Shown here one piece after another: positions 20,499-28,975 of a DNA stretch of 34,261 nucleotides (within the stretch, counting starts at the first letter, position 1; each line of letters begins with the position of its first letter). Origin of the DNA: JBBEDS01 sp040881175 (GTDB lineage: Bacteria > Patescibacteriota > Minisyncoccia > 2-02-FULL-40-12 > IGHO2-01-FULL-4-A); contig JBBEDS010000006.1 of NCBI GenBank assembly GCA_040881175.1, forward strand, positions 1-34,261, read 5' to 3'. Below the pieces are notes generated by a model. That model saw nothing but the letters and a program-made list of their open reading frames with translations, searched no databases and had not been told where the DNA came from. The position numbers and the translations under genes are program-made.

Positions 20499-21896
20499 AT
20501 GAAGATAACTTTTTACGGTGGTGCCCGTCTGGTGACCGGTGCCAACTACTTGCTCGATCTTGGAAGCGCAAAACTCTTGGTTGATTGCGGTTTAAACCAG
20601 GGAACTAAATATGCGGAAGAGATGAACTATCAGGATTTTAAGTATGACCCGAAAGAAATCAAGTTTGTTTTTATCACCCACAGCCATATAGATCACATCG
20701 GACGCCTGCCGAAGTTATATAAAGACGGATTTAGAGGCAAGGTATATGCCACTACGGCGACCAGAGACCTGATGGAGATAGCTTTGCCGGATAACATGGG
20801 GCACATTGAGAGAGAGGCAAAAGATATGGGGCATGAGGCGTTATTCAGCAAGGAAGATATGAAGGGCATTTTGTCTCAGGTTGAGGGCTTGCACTACAAT
20901 CAGGTAGTTGAACTCGTTCCTCCGAAAGACGGCCAAGGCGCTGTTAGAGCTATTTTGCATGATGCCGGGCATATTCTCGGTTCAACAATCGTCGAGATAT
21001 TGTGGGAGGAGAACGGAGTCGTGAAGAAAATATATTTCTCCGGAGATTTGGGCAATCCGCCGACTCCGCTTTTGAAGCCGACCGTGAAAGTTAAAGATGC
21101 TGACTACATAGTCGTCGAGTCGGCCTATGGTGATCGAGTTCACGAAGAAAGAACTGAGAGGAGAAGCAAGCTGACAAGGATAATTAAGGAAACTATAAAT
21201 CGCGGTGGAGTTTTGATGATTCCTTCCTTCGCCGTTGAGCGTACCCAGGAACTCTTATTCGAATTGAATGAAATGTTCAAGAAGAAAGAGATCCCAGAAG
21301 TGCCAGTTTTCATAGACAGCCCCCTAGCAATTAAAATGACCAGCGTCTACAAGAAACATTCGGAATATTTCAACAAGGAGGCAATGTATATTATTGAATC
21401 TGGTGATGATGTTTTCCATTTCCCTAATCTAAAGATGACATCCTCAACTGATCAGTCGAAGCAGATCAACGATGTGCCAGCCCCGAAGATCATCATAGCC
21501 GGTTCGGGCATGAGCCAGGGCGGTAGAATTTTGCATCATGAACGCAGATATCTATCTGATCCGAAAAGTACAATCCTTTTCGTTGGCTATCAAGTTGATG
21601 GCAGCTTGGGCAGGCGTATTCAGAGGGGAGAGAAGGTAGTTAAGATTTTCGGCGATTCTATTTCTGTTAATTGCGAGATAGAGACCGTGAGCAGCTATTC
21701 TGCTCATGCCGACCAGCCGGCTTTGCTCAAATGGATATCGGCTTCAACTAAAGAAGAGGGTGGTGAAGGTAATCTGAAAAAAGTCTTTGTTGTTCAGGGT
21801 GAAGAAGAGGCGGCTAAAACTTTGGCTAATCTGGTACACGACCGATACGGAGTAGATGCGGTGGCACCTGTTGAAGACGAAAGTTTCGAGCTTTGA
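20499..21896 (+). CDS. Beta-CASP metallo-beta-lactamase-fold ribonuclease (COG1236-like)
   Basis: 465 aa. Metallo-beta-lactamase domain with the zinc motif THSHIDHIGRLP (H61, H63, D65, H66), a further metal His in HDAGHILGS and Asp in FSGDLGNPPTPLL, then the beta-CASP insertion (roughly 180-390: IPSFAVERTQELL, FIDSPLA, AGSGMSQGGRILHH) and the C-terminal SAHADQ motif. The order is that of YSH1/CPSF73-like RNA nucleases (COG1236), which cut RNA endo- or exonucleolytically. No KH domains, so it is unlike archaeal CPSF-KH proteins. It is the last gene of the presenilin operon and abuts it without a gap. Function in mRNA decay or rRNA processing is inferred from the family. Confidence 0.92.
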   Translation: MKITFYGGARLVTGANYLLDLGSAKLLVDCGLNQGTKYAEEMNYQDFKYDPKEIKFVFITHSHIDHIGRLPKLYKDGFRGKVYATTATRDLMEIALPDNMGHIEREAKDMGHEALFSKEDMKGILSQVEGLHYNQVVELVPPKDGQGAVRAILHDAGHILGSTIVEILWEENGVVKKIYFSGDLGNPPTPLLKPTVKVKDADYIVVESAYGDRVHEERTERRSKLTRIIKETINRGGVLMIPSFAVERTQELLFELNEMFKKKEIPEVPVFIDSPLAIKMTSVYKKHSEYFNKEAMYIIESGDDVFHFPNLKMTSSTDQSKQINDVPAPKIIIAGSGMSQGGRILHHERRYLSDPKSTILFVGYQVDGSLGRRIQRGEKVVKIFGDSISVNCEIETVSSYSAHADQPALLKWISASTKEEGGEGNLKKVFVVQGEEEAAKTLANLVHDRYGVDAVAPVEDESFEL

Positions 21897-21897
21897 T

Positions 21898-21926
21898 TTG
21901 ACGTTTCGGTTCGGCGGAGCTTTAAT
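21898..21926 (+). promoter_or_regulatory. Promoter for the DUF5658-like gene
   Basis: TTGACG (21898-21903), 17-base spacer, TTTAAT (21921-21926). The -35 starts two bases after the upstream stop codon. The leader of about 35 bases holds an SD. Confidence 0.65.
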
Positions 21927-21967
21927 TAGAACAATAAGATTTTTCACAATAACAACGGAGGGCCATC

Positions 21968-22240
21968 ATGGATGCCAAGGGTATATTCCTATCTCTTCAG
22001 CTACTGGATATTTTAACCACCATCTCTTTCCTATCGCTGGGTATCCAAGAAATGAACCTGGTAGTCAAATGGTTCATGGAGAATGTTGGTACCCTAGAAG
22101 GTCTTCTGTTGATCAAGCTATTCGCTTTCGTACTTTTCATCGTGGCCGTGTTGTTTAAGAAAGATAAGGTCATTGTCAGGGCAAATTATTTTTATGCCGT
22201 TCTCGTATCCTGGAACCTGTTCTGCATATATGTTGGATGA
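21968..22240 (+). CDS. Small membrane protein, DUF5658-like
   Basis: 90 aa with three hydrophobic helices (about residues 5-24, 44-62 and 70-89). The opening LLDILTTISFLSLGIQEMN matches the LDxxTTxxxLxxGxxExNP pattern of the DUF5658 family, except that the Pro after Asn is Leu. SD GGAGGG (21958-21963) lies four to five bases before the ATG; it has its own promoter. Function unknown, as for the family. Confidence 0.65.
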   Translation: MDAKGIFLSLQLLDILTTISFLSLGIQEMNLVVKWFMENVGTLEGLLLIKLFAFVLFIVAVLFKKDKVIVRANYFYAVLVSWNLFCIYVG

Positions 22241-22254
22241 AAAATCTACAATCA

Positions 22255-22290
22255 CAACCTCATAGCCACCGGCCGCGGGGTTGATTTTTT
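22255..22290 (+). terminator. Possible terminator before lon
   Basis: Outer stem CAACCTC (22255-22261) with GGGGTTG (22277-22283, one G-U), inner GCC/GGC (22265-22273), followed by ATTTTTT. The end overlaps the -35 of the lon promoter. Confidence 0.45.
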
Positions 22291-22309
22291 CTAGAATTCC
22301 TGTTATTAT
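22281..22309 (+). promoter_or_regulatory. Promoter for lon (leaderless)
   Basis: TTGATT (22281-22286), 17-base spacer, TATTAT (22304-22309) with extended TG at 22301-22302. The predicted start near 22316 lies three bases before the ATG. No SD. Confidence 0.65.
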
Positions 22310-22318
22310 ATTTTCTCA

Positions 22319-24664
22319 ATGAGTGTCTTCAATATTCACAATATAAACATCAAAGACGAGCTTCCTTTGATACCGCTTAAAAACGTGGTTTTGTTCCCGC
22401 GTGTAGCGATTCCGCTTCTAGTTCAAAGGCCAAAGTCTATAAATAGTCTAGATTTTGCAACTTCCCAAGATCGCTTGGTGGTTTTTGTCGCGCAGAAGAA
22501 CATATATGATGATGTCGACCAAAAGGATCTTTTTAAGATCGGTACTATTGGTAAAATATTCGAGATTCACAAACTGCCTGACGGATCTTCCAAGATAGAC
22601 GTCGAGGGAATCGCCAGGGTTAAGATAAAGAACATCTCTCAGGTTGAGCCGTTCTTTAAAGCCAAAATTGAGCCGATAAAATCTCAAGACGGACCCAGTA
22701 TTCAGGCCGAGGCTTTGGCTCGTGCGACGATAGAGCAGTTCAAAAAGCTGATAGAGATCAGGGGAGTCCCGGCTGCTTTGCAGGACATTACTTCTGCGTT
22801 AGACCAGGTCAAAGATCCTGAGCAGATCGTCTATCTCATCACTATTAACTTAAGTCTTGAGTTGAAAGATCAGCAGGACATCCTTGAGACTATAGACCCA
22901 ATCGAGGGTTTGAAGAAAATTAACTTTTACATTTCCCGCGAGCTGGAAATAATTGATGCGGAGAAGAAAGTAGTCAAGGAAACCAAAAAGCAGCTCAACA
23001 AAATGCAGAAGGAAGTATTCTTGCGCGAACAGATGAAAAGCATTGAGAAAGAGCTCGGCATTGATGGAGAGAAGGGAGAGGTTGAGGCATTGAGAGCCAA
23101 GATATTAGCGTCCAAGATGCCTAAAGAGACGGAAGACAAGGCTTTAAAAGAATTGAATCGACTTGAGAAGATGCCGTCATTCAGCCCCGAGGTCTCGTAT
23201 CTGCGCACCTACCTTGATTGGCTGGTTGAATTGCCATGGTCAAAGAAATCAGAGGGTAATGGCAGCAAGCTTGAACTCAAAAAAGCAGAAAAGATTTTAA
23301 ATGAAGACCACTATGGTTTAAGAAAAGCCAAAGAAAGGATTTTGGAATATCTGGCCGTTCAAAAACAAGTCGGTAAAATCAGGGGACCGATACTTTGTTT
23401 CGTCGGACCTCCAGGTGTCGGTAAAACCTCCATAGGAAAATCTATAGCCCGAGCTTTGGGACGCAAATTTATTCGCGTATCTTTGGGCGGACTGAGAGAC
23501 GAGGCTGAGATCAGGGGGCACAGGCGAACATATGTTGGAGCTATGCCCGGCAGGATCGTGCAGGGTATTCATGGAGCCAGTACTAAAAACCCGGTATTTA
23601 TGCTTGACGAGATAGATAAAGTGGGAGTTGATTTCAGGGGCGACCCATCCGCCGCTTTGCTTGAGGCTCTTGATCCGGAGCAAAACAGCGCTTTTTCAGA
23701 CAACTACTTGGAAGTGCCTTTTGATCTTTCCGATGTCTTGTTTATAACCACGGCTAACATGCTTGATACTATACCGCCTGCTTTGCGCGACCGTTTGGAA
23801 CTTATTGAGTTTCCAGGATATACAGAGGAAGAAAAATTAAATATTTCTAAGAAGTATTTACTGCCTAAAATATTCAATGAGCATGGTTTGAAAAATGACA
23901 TAATCAGCTTCTCCGACCAGGTGATCAGAGATGTGATTCAAAAACACACCCGTGAAGCAGGAGTTCGTGATCTGGAGCGCCAATTGGCGACTGTGGTCAG
24001 AAAAGTCACACGGCAGATCGTAGAGAAAAAAGCTAAAGGCAAGATTAAAATTACGTCTGCGACACTCCATAAATATTTGGGTCCGATAAAGTATACTCAC
24101 CAGGAAGCCGAGAAGAAAGATGAAGTCGGAGTCGTTACTGGTTTGGCTTGGACTCCAGTCGGCGGCGAGGTGCTTTCTATTGAAGCATCAAAGATGCCTG
24201 GCCGTGGAAAACTTATCTTAACTGGTCAGTTGGGTTCTGTAATGAAAGAGTCAGTTCAAGCTGCCTTGAGTTATGCTCGTTCAAAAGCTGCAGGGCTAAA
24301 CATTGAAGAAGATTTTTATAAAGACGATATTCACGTTCATGTACCATCTGGCGCCATACCTAAAGATGGACCGTCTGCTGGCATTGCCATGGCTACGGCG
24401 CTAATCTCTTTGTTTACTAAGAAGCAGGTCAGAAAAGACGTGGGCATGACAGGCGAGATAACTTTGCGTGGCAAGGTCTTGGAGATTGGCGGCGTTAAAG
24501 AAAAGATATTGGCTGCTCATCGTGCTGGGCTTAAGACGATCATTTTACCTGCGGGGAATAGGAAAGATATTGCCGAAGATGTGCCACCAGAGATTCGCCG
24601 CGATCTCAAGTTCAAATTTGTCAGTAAGATTGACGAAGTTCTCAAGGTAGCGCTCAAAAATTAA
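22319..24664 (+). CDS. lon: ATP-dependent Lon protease (LonA type)
   Basis: Soluble ATP-driven protease that degrades misfolded and regulatory proteins. 781 aa, full LonA length. The N-terminal substrate-binding domain (1-200, ELPLIPLKNVVLFPRVAIPL) and long helical region are followed by AAA+ with Walker A GPPGVGKT (363-370), Walker B VFMLDEIDK and a sensor-2 region. The C-terminal S16 peptidase domain has the Ser-Lys dyad: PKDGPSAG with S686 and GGVKEK with K729, 43 residues apart as in E. coli Lon. No heat-shock (CIRCE/HrcA-type) element is seen upstream; the promoter is a plain extended -10 type. Confidence 0.98.
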   Translation: MSVFNIHNINIKDELPLIPLKNVVLFPRVAIPLLVQRPKSINSLDFATSQDRLVVFVAQKNIYDDVDQKDLFKIGTIGKIFEIHKLPDGSSKIDVEGIARVKIKNISQVEPFFKAKIEPIKSQDGPSIQAEALARATIEQFKKLIEIRGVPAALQDITSALDQVKDPEQIVYLITINLSLELKDQQDILETIDPIEGLKKINFYISRELEIIDAEKKVVKETKKQLNKMQKEVFLREQMKSIEKELGIDGEKGEVEALRAKILASKMPKETEDKALKELNRLEKMPSFSPEVSYLRTYLDWLVELPWSKKSEGNGSKLELKKAEKILNEDHYGLRKAKERILEYLAVQKQVGKIRGPILCFVGPPGVGKTSIGKSIARALGRKFIRVSLGGLRDEAEIRGHRRTYVGAMPGRIVQGIHGASTKNPVFMLDEIDKVGVDFRGDPSAALLEALDPEQNSAFSDNYLEVPFDLSDVLFITTANMLDTIPPALRDRLELIEFPGYTEEEKLNISKKYLLPKIFNEHGLKNDIISFSDQVIRDVIQKHTREAGVRDLERQLATVVRKVTRQIVEKKAKGKIKITSATLHKYLGPIKYTHQEAEKKDEVGVVTGLAWTPVGGEVLSIEASKMPGRGKLILTGQLGSVMKESVQAALSYARSKAAGLNIEEDFYKDDIHVHVPSGAIPKDGPSAGIAMATALISLFTKKQVRKDVGMTGEITLRGKVLEIGGVKEKILAAHRAGLKTIILPAGNRKDIAEDVPPEIRRDLKFKFVSKIDEVLKVALKN

Positions 24665-24690
24665 GCAGTTCTCCCATGTGTTTAGCGGCA

Positions 24691-24719
24691 TTGTCTGTGG
24701 ACAGGTTTTTTAATACAAT
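24691..24719 (+). promoter_or_regulatory. Promoter of the mgtC operon (leaderless)
   Basis: TTGTCT (24691-24696), 17-base spacer, TACAAT (24714-24719). The expected start, seven bases after the -10, is the A of ATG 24726 itself. Confidence 0.65.
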
Positions 24720-24725
24720 TAGGTA

Positions 24726-25220
24726 ATGCTAACTGAAAGCGAAATCATCATCAGGTTGTTGCTTGCCGCCGGATTAGGTGCAGTCATTGGTTTTGAACGA
24801 GAAAGAGCGCACAAGGTAGCCGGTTTGCGTACTCACGCTTTGGTTGCGATAGGTGCGGCATTACTCTCCGTTATTTCCATCCATGGGTTCGATGCCCTAT
24901 CTAGCAAGGGAGTTTACGACCCATCTCGTATTATTTCTAATATTATTGTTGGTATCGGTTTTATAGGCGGTGGCGCTATCTTGCGCCAGGGTCCGCGAAT
25001 AATCGGTACGACTACGGCTGCCACGTTATGGTTGGTTTCGGCAGTTGGTATCGCCGCTGGTATGGGTCTGTTCTATGTCGCGGTTACGGCTGCAGCTATT
25101 GGCTACGGAGTTTTGACTCTTCTATGGCAGGTTGAAGAAAAAGTAATCGGCAAGGTGTCGTACAAGCATATTGAGGCGCTAAGAGACGATGATGATGCTG
25201 GAACGTCTGAAACCAAATAA
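24726..25220 (+). CDS. MgtC/SapB family membrane protein
   Basis: 164 aa, about four to five transmembrane helices. MgtC family marks are present: GLGAVIGFERERAHKVAGLRTHALVAIGAAL at the N terminus and IVGIGFIGGGAILRQG followed by GTTTAATLWLVSAVGIAAGMG. It lacks the soluble C-terminal domain of the Salmonella virulence protein, resembling short SapB-like forms whose exact function is unsettled (Mg2+/ATP homeostasis has been proposed for MgtC). Translation is leaderless by position of the promoter. Its last 32 bases overlap the next gene in another frame, so the two are translationally linked. Confidence 0.9.
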   Translation: MLTESEIIIRLLLAAGLGAVIGFERERAHKVAGLRTHALVAIGAALLSVISIHGFDALSSKGVYDPSRIISNIIVGIGFIGGGAILRQGPRIIGTTTAATLWLVSAVGIAAGMGLFYVAVTAAAIGYGVLTLLWQVEEKVIGKVSYKHIEALRDDDDAGTSETK

Positions 25221-26340
25221 AAACTGGTATGCGGTTGCCACTATAGTCGGCTCTACCGTCGGCATAGGACTATACGGTATACCGTTTGCCTTTCAGAAAG
25301 CCGGTTTCGGGATCGGCCTTTTGTTTTTATTAGGCATTACTGGGTTAATGCTGTTTTCTCATTTTTTATACGGTGAGGTAATATTACGTACCCACAAGCG
25401 GCACCAGTTTGTAGGATATGTAAATCAATACTTAGGGCCGTGGGCCAAAAGACTGAATCTTTTAATATTCTGGGTGGCAATGTACGGCTCACTCGTCGGA
25501 GTGATCATTATTAGCGGAGACTTTCTGGCAAACATATTTTCTTCATACTTCCGTCTCTCTCCTTTTGGTTTCAGCACCATTTTTATTATTGCAGCTTCAG
25601 TTTTCATCTTCATGGGCCTAAAAACGGTATCTAAGTTTGATTATGTAATGATGCTAGTTTTTGGAGCCATAGTTGCTCTTATTGGTATCTATGGCCTGGG
25701 TCATTTTGATGTTGGTAATTTCACTATTGCGACCGGCGATTTCTGGTTCCTGCCGTTCGGGGTGATACTGTTTGCCATGAGTGGCATCACTGGTGTGCCT
25801 TTGGCAAGGGAGGTATTGATAGGTGAAGAAGAGAAATTTAAGAAAATTGTGATCTTAGGAACTCTGGTTCCATCCGCCCTGTACTTGATTTTCTCGCTAA
25901 TAGTTGTCGGAGTCTCGGGAGACATTACTTCACCAGATGCTATTTCCGGTTTAAGGAACTCCCTCGGGCAGAAGGTAGTATTTATCGGTTCCGTATTCGG
26001 GTTCCTGACTTCTTCAACAATTTTTCTAAATCTTGCCACGTCTTTGAAAGAATCATTTCAACAGGATTTTCATTTCAAACATAGCTGGTCATGGCTTTTG
26101 GTGGTGGTGCCGCCTTACCTGCTTTTTTTGATCGGGGTGAGAAATTTCATTGATATTATCAGTTTGGTCGGAGGTCTGGCGGTAAGCGTATCAATGATCC
26201 TTCTGGTATTTACATATATCAATGCCAAGAAACATGGAGATAGGGTGCCGGAGTATTCGGTGCGCTTTCACCCGGTCTTATTATATTTGATAGTAGTGCT
26301 TTTTGGGCTGGGAGCTGCCTACACCATTCTCGTTAAATGA
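25189..26340 (+). CDS. Aromatic amino-acid permease-like transporter (Trp/Tyr permease family)
   Basis: 383 aa with about eleven transmembrane helices and an N-terminal VGSTVGIGLYGIPFAFQKAG, the glycine-rich helix-1 motif of the hydroxy/aromatic amino-acid permease (APC superfamily) group. The first helix break, GIGLYGIPFA, should be the substrate site. It probably imports amino acids for a scavenging cell; the specific substrate is uncertain. The start lies in a run of three ATG codons (25189-25197) inside the end of the mgtC-like gene, and its stop overlaps the next start by four bases (ATGA). Confidence 0.82.
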   Translation: MMMLERLKPNKNWYAVATIVGSTVGIGLYGIPFAFQKAGFGIGLLFLLGITGLMLFSHFLYGEVILRTHKRHQFVGYVNQYLGPWAKRLNLLIFWVAMYGSLVGVIIISGDFLANIFSSYFRLSPFGFSTIFIIAASVFIFMGLKTVSKFDYVMMLVFGAIVALIGIYGLGHFDVGNFTIATGDFWFLPFGVILFAMSGITGVPLAREVLIGEEEKFKKIVILGTLVPSALYLIFSLIVVGVSGDITSPDAISGLRNSLGQKVVFIGSVFGFLTSSTIFLNLATSLKESFQQDFHFKHSWSWLLVVVPPYLLFLIGVRNFIDIISLVGGLAVSVSMILLVFTYINAKKHGDRVPEYSVRFHPVLLYLIVVLFGLGAAYTILVK

Positions 26341-27659
26341 TAAGAAAGCTGGAAAAAATAGTTTTTTATTTCCTGATCTTCGCCGTGCCTTTTCAGGTAC
26401 GTTTTATCTGGGGCAGATGGGTCCAGCCTTTCAATGAGTGGACAGCCGGTTTCATCTACGGAACGGATATTCTGGTCATTCTGCTTTTCCTTCTCTGGCT
26501 GCTTCGAAGCCATCCCAAGCTTAGCCTGAGATTTAAAGCAGGAGATCCGAGTTTATGGCTTTTCCTATTCTTTGCTATCTCTGCTCTATCAATAATCAAA
26601 TCAGGCATATTACCCCTCTCTTTCTATATTCTATTAAAGCTGGCTGAATTTATTGGCTTTTACTTTTATCTGAATCATAGCCTAGGCAGCACATTTCAGC
26701 TCAAGAGGGTTGTATCTGTGGTTGTGGCCTCCGGTTTCTTTCAGGCGGCGATTGGAATATTTCAATACGCGACTCAGTCCAGCCTTGGATTCAAGATCCT
26801 GGGTGAGAGCTTCCTGACTACCGAAACTCCCGGAGCTGCCGTATTCGTAGTCGACTCGGTTAAATACCTGAGAGTGTATGGCACTACACCGCATCCTAAT
26901 GTTCTCGCCGCCTGGCTTTTTCTTGCGCTATTCGCTTTTTACTTTTGGTATTTCTATTACAATCGCAAAGGACTGAATGCCAAATCAATGGGCGTGTATG
27001 GAGTTATCCTGGTCGCTTTCTTTTTTACATTCTCGAGAGTCATAATCGGTTTATGGCTCCTAGGGGTGCTGATAAGACTTCTCATCTTATTCTTGAAGAA
27101 TGACTTCAGGGGCATTTTGCATAAGGTAAAACGTAAACTCATTTTCATATCCGTTATCACGGTAATTATCTCCGGAGCTTTTGTAATTTCTTTTTGGCCG
27201 CAAGTGCAGTCTAGGATACATGTGTCTCTTGATGAGCAGGCGGTGACTCACAGGGTTTTCTATAACAATGTCGCCGGGGAGACTGCTATTGAAAGTCCTT
27301 TGCTTGGAGTGGGTATTGGCCAGTTCGTGCCCCACATGATGAGCAAGCTCAAATACTTGCCGGCGTATGTCTACCAGCCGGTGCATAATATTTACCTTTT
27401 GGTTGCAAGTGAAACCGGGTTTATAGGTTTAGCTGCTTTCGGGGCATTTCTATTCACACTATTCAGGAAGTTTTTCCGTCACCCTAGATTTGGCAAGCTG
27501 CATCACTACTCCTTTTTCATACTAGCCGCTTCATTCTTAGTAATGGGCATTTTCGACCACTTCCTCTGGACTTTACAGCAGGGGAGTCTAGTTTTCTGGC
27601 TCATGATGTCGCTGATAAACCTGGGTCCGGATATACGGGGTGTTGATAGTCAAATTTAA
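26337..27659 (+). CDS. O-antigen ligase/polymerase-like membrane protein (Wzy_C family)
   Basis: 440 aa, ten or more transmembrane helices. The large periplasmic loop and its flank contain the family features GTTPHPNVLAAWL (residues ~183-195) and, near 323-350, GVGIGQFVP with HNIYLLVASETGFIGL; the H in the latter loop is the conserved catalytic-type His. These proteins move polysaccharide from undecaprenyl pyrophosphate onto an acceptor, or polymerise repeat units. In a cell without an obvious lipopolysaccharide outer membrane it may decorate a surface glycan or glycoprotein; that is inference. Starts on ATGA overlapping the permease stop. Confidence 0.85.
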   Translation: MIRKLEKIVFYFLIFAVPFQVRFIWGRWVQPFNEWTAGFIYGTDILVILLFLLWLLRSHPKLSLRFKAGDPSLWLFLFFAISALSIIKSGILPLSFYILLKLAEFIGFYFYLNHSLGSTFQLKRVVSVVVASGFFQAAIGIFQYATQSSLGFKILGESFLTTETPGAAVFVVDSVKYLRVYGTTPHPNVLAAWLFLALFAFYFWYFYYNRKGLNAKSMGVYGVILVAFFFTFSRVIIGLWLLGVLIRLLILFLKNDFRGILHKVKRKLIFISVITVIISGAFVISFWPQVQSRIHVSLDEQAVTHRVFYNNVAGETAIESPLLGVGIGQFVPHMMSKLKYLPAYVYQPVHNIYLLVASETGFIGLAAFGAFLFTLFRKFFRHPRFGKLHHYSFFILAASFLVMGIFDHFLWTLQQGSLVFWLMMSLINLGPDIRGVDSQI

Positions 27660-27666
27660 GGTTTTA

Positions 27667-27675
27667 TGCTAGAAT
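27667..27675 (+). promoter_or_regulatory. Extended -10 of the subtilase gene
   Basis: TG-C-TAGAAT ends nine bases before the ATG at 27685, predicting a leader of about three bases. TTGATA (27643-27648) lies 21 bases upstream, too far for an ideal -35. No SD. Confidence 0.55.
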
Positions 27676-27684
27676 TACATCTAT

Positions 27685-28902
27685 ATGAAAATTAGTAATA
27701 AACTGACGATAGGCTTGATTTTAGCTGTTTTTGTCTTACTTACGCCATTTGCAAATGCCTCTGCTGAAGAAGGCAGATATTTTATTAAATCCACGAAGGG
27801 CTTCTGGAAGAATGCCCTTGGAGTCAGGCATAACTTTGAGAAAGGCTTTAGCGCTGAACTTTCTGATTTTCAGGTAAGATTGACGAAAATGTTTGGTGTC
27901 GAGATAGAGCCAATCAGTATTTTGCAGATATCCCCGGATGATTCGCAGCCGGTAATTGAGAAGAAGCCGACTGAAACCGGAAAGGCCGAACCAGCCAAGG
28001 GTAACAGCCAAAGGTATCTACCCTCAGACCAGACACCATGGGGTATTGAAACTGTTTACAATGATCCGTTGGTTCTTGCTACCTCCGGTGGCAAAGGCAT
28101 TCGGGTAGCCGTCTTAGATACTGGGGTTACCATCTCGCATCCTGACCTGGAGGGAAGAGTTTCGGATTGTAAAGACTTTACTAACAGAAGATTTCCAATA
28201 ATTGACGGTAAGTGTGCAGATAAGAATGGCCATGGTACGCACGTTGCCGGCATTATTGCAGCTGATGCCGGTTCCGACAATCTTGGAGTATATGGCGTTG
28301 CGCCTGAGTCTGAACTCTTGGCTTACAAAGTTTGCGGCGATAACGGTTCTTGCTACGCGGATGATGTAGCTTTTGCTTTGAGATCAGCTGCAGATCACGG
28401 TGCCAATATTGTTAATATGAGTTTTGGTACTAATAAAGATGTTGCTTTGATCCGCGATGCCATAAATTATGCCGCATCACAGGGAGTCTTGATGGTTGCC
28501 GCTGCCGGCAATGACGGTCCTTTCCCGGCGAGCTTGGATTATCCGGCCGCGTACCCGTCAGTTATTGCCGTGGGCGCTATTAGCCAATCACTGGCTGTAA
28601 CCGACTGGAGCTCCAGGGGCATTAATTCCACAACCAAGCCATTCATCGTTGAAGAAAAAGACATTGAATTCGCTATGCCCGGTGAACACGTAGAATCTAC
28701 CTGGAATAGCGGTAGTTATGTTATCTTGTCGGGCACTTCTATGGCGGCACCATTTACAGCTGGTTTGGCAGCTAAATTCTGGCAAGCAGATGCTGAAAAT
28801 CCGATGGAATCAACTCGAGAATTACTTCATTCATTGGCCAGGGATCTATTCCCGGCAGGTGATGATGATCTGTCAGGATTTGGACTGATGAGAGTTCAAT
28901 AA
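27685..28902 (+). CDS. Secreted subtilisin-like serine protease (S8)
   Basis: 405 aa. Signal peptide (LTIGLILAVFVLLTPFANASA, cleavage near residue 26-29), a propeptide region of the I9 type (GRYFIKSTK, GFSAELSDFQVRL), a linker rich in Lys/Glu, then the peptidase domain from about 110. The triad is intact: D145 in VAVLDTGV, H183 in GHGTHVAG and S352 in SGTSMAAP; the oxyanion Asn is in AAAGNDGP. A likely cell-surface or extracellular protease for nutrient gain or protein turnover. It has no C-terminal anchor. Transcribed alone, closed by a strong terminator; no adjacent immunity or toxin gene. Confidence 0.94.
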   Translation: MKISNKLTIGLILAVFVLLTPFANASAEEGRYFIKSTKGFWKNALGVRHNFEKGFSAELSDFQVRLTKMFGVEIEPISILQISPDDSQPVIEKKPTETGKAEPAKGNSQRYLPSDQTPWGIETVYNDPLVLATSGGKGIRVAVLDTGVTISHPDLEGRVSDCKDFTNRRFPIIDGKCADKNGHGTHVAGIIAADAGSDNLGVYGVAPESELLAYKVCGDNGSCYADDVAFALRSAADHGANIVNMSFGTNKDVALIRDAINYAASQGVLMVAAAGNDGPFPASLDYPAAYPSVIAVGAISQSLAVTDWSSRGINSTTKPFIVEEKDIEFAMPGEHVESTWNSGSYVILSGTSMAAPFTAGLAAKFWQADAENPMESTRELLHSLARDLFPAGDDDLSGFGLMRVQ

Positions 28903-28916
28903 AATATAGTTCAACA

Positions 28917-28945
28917 AACTGCCCCGACTGTCGGGGCAGTTTTCT
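28917..28945 (+). terminator. Terminator after the subtilase
   Basis: Eleven-pair stem AACTGCCCCGA (28917-28927) with TCGGGGCAGTT (28931-28941), loop CTG, then TTTC. One of the strongest hairpins in the window. Confidence 0.9.
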
Positions 28946-28958
28946 TATTAAATAGGTC

Positions 28959-28967
28959 TGATATACT
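28959..28967 (+). promoter_or_regulatory. Extended -10 of the MFS-polX-murG-frr operon
   Basis: TG-A-TATACT ends eight bases before ATG 28976, so the transcript is expected to start about two bases before the start codon. No SD. It is the only promoter I see for the six downstream genes. Confidence 0.6.
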
Positions 28968-28975
28968 TATGATAT

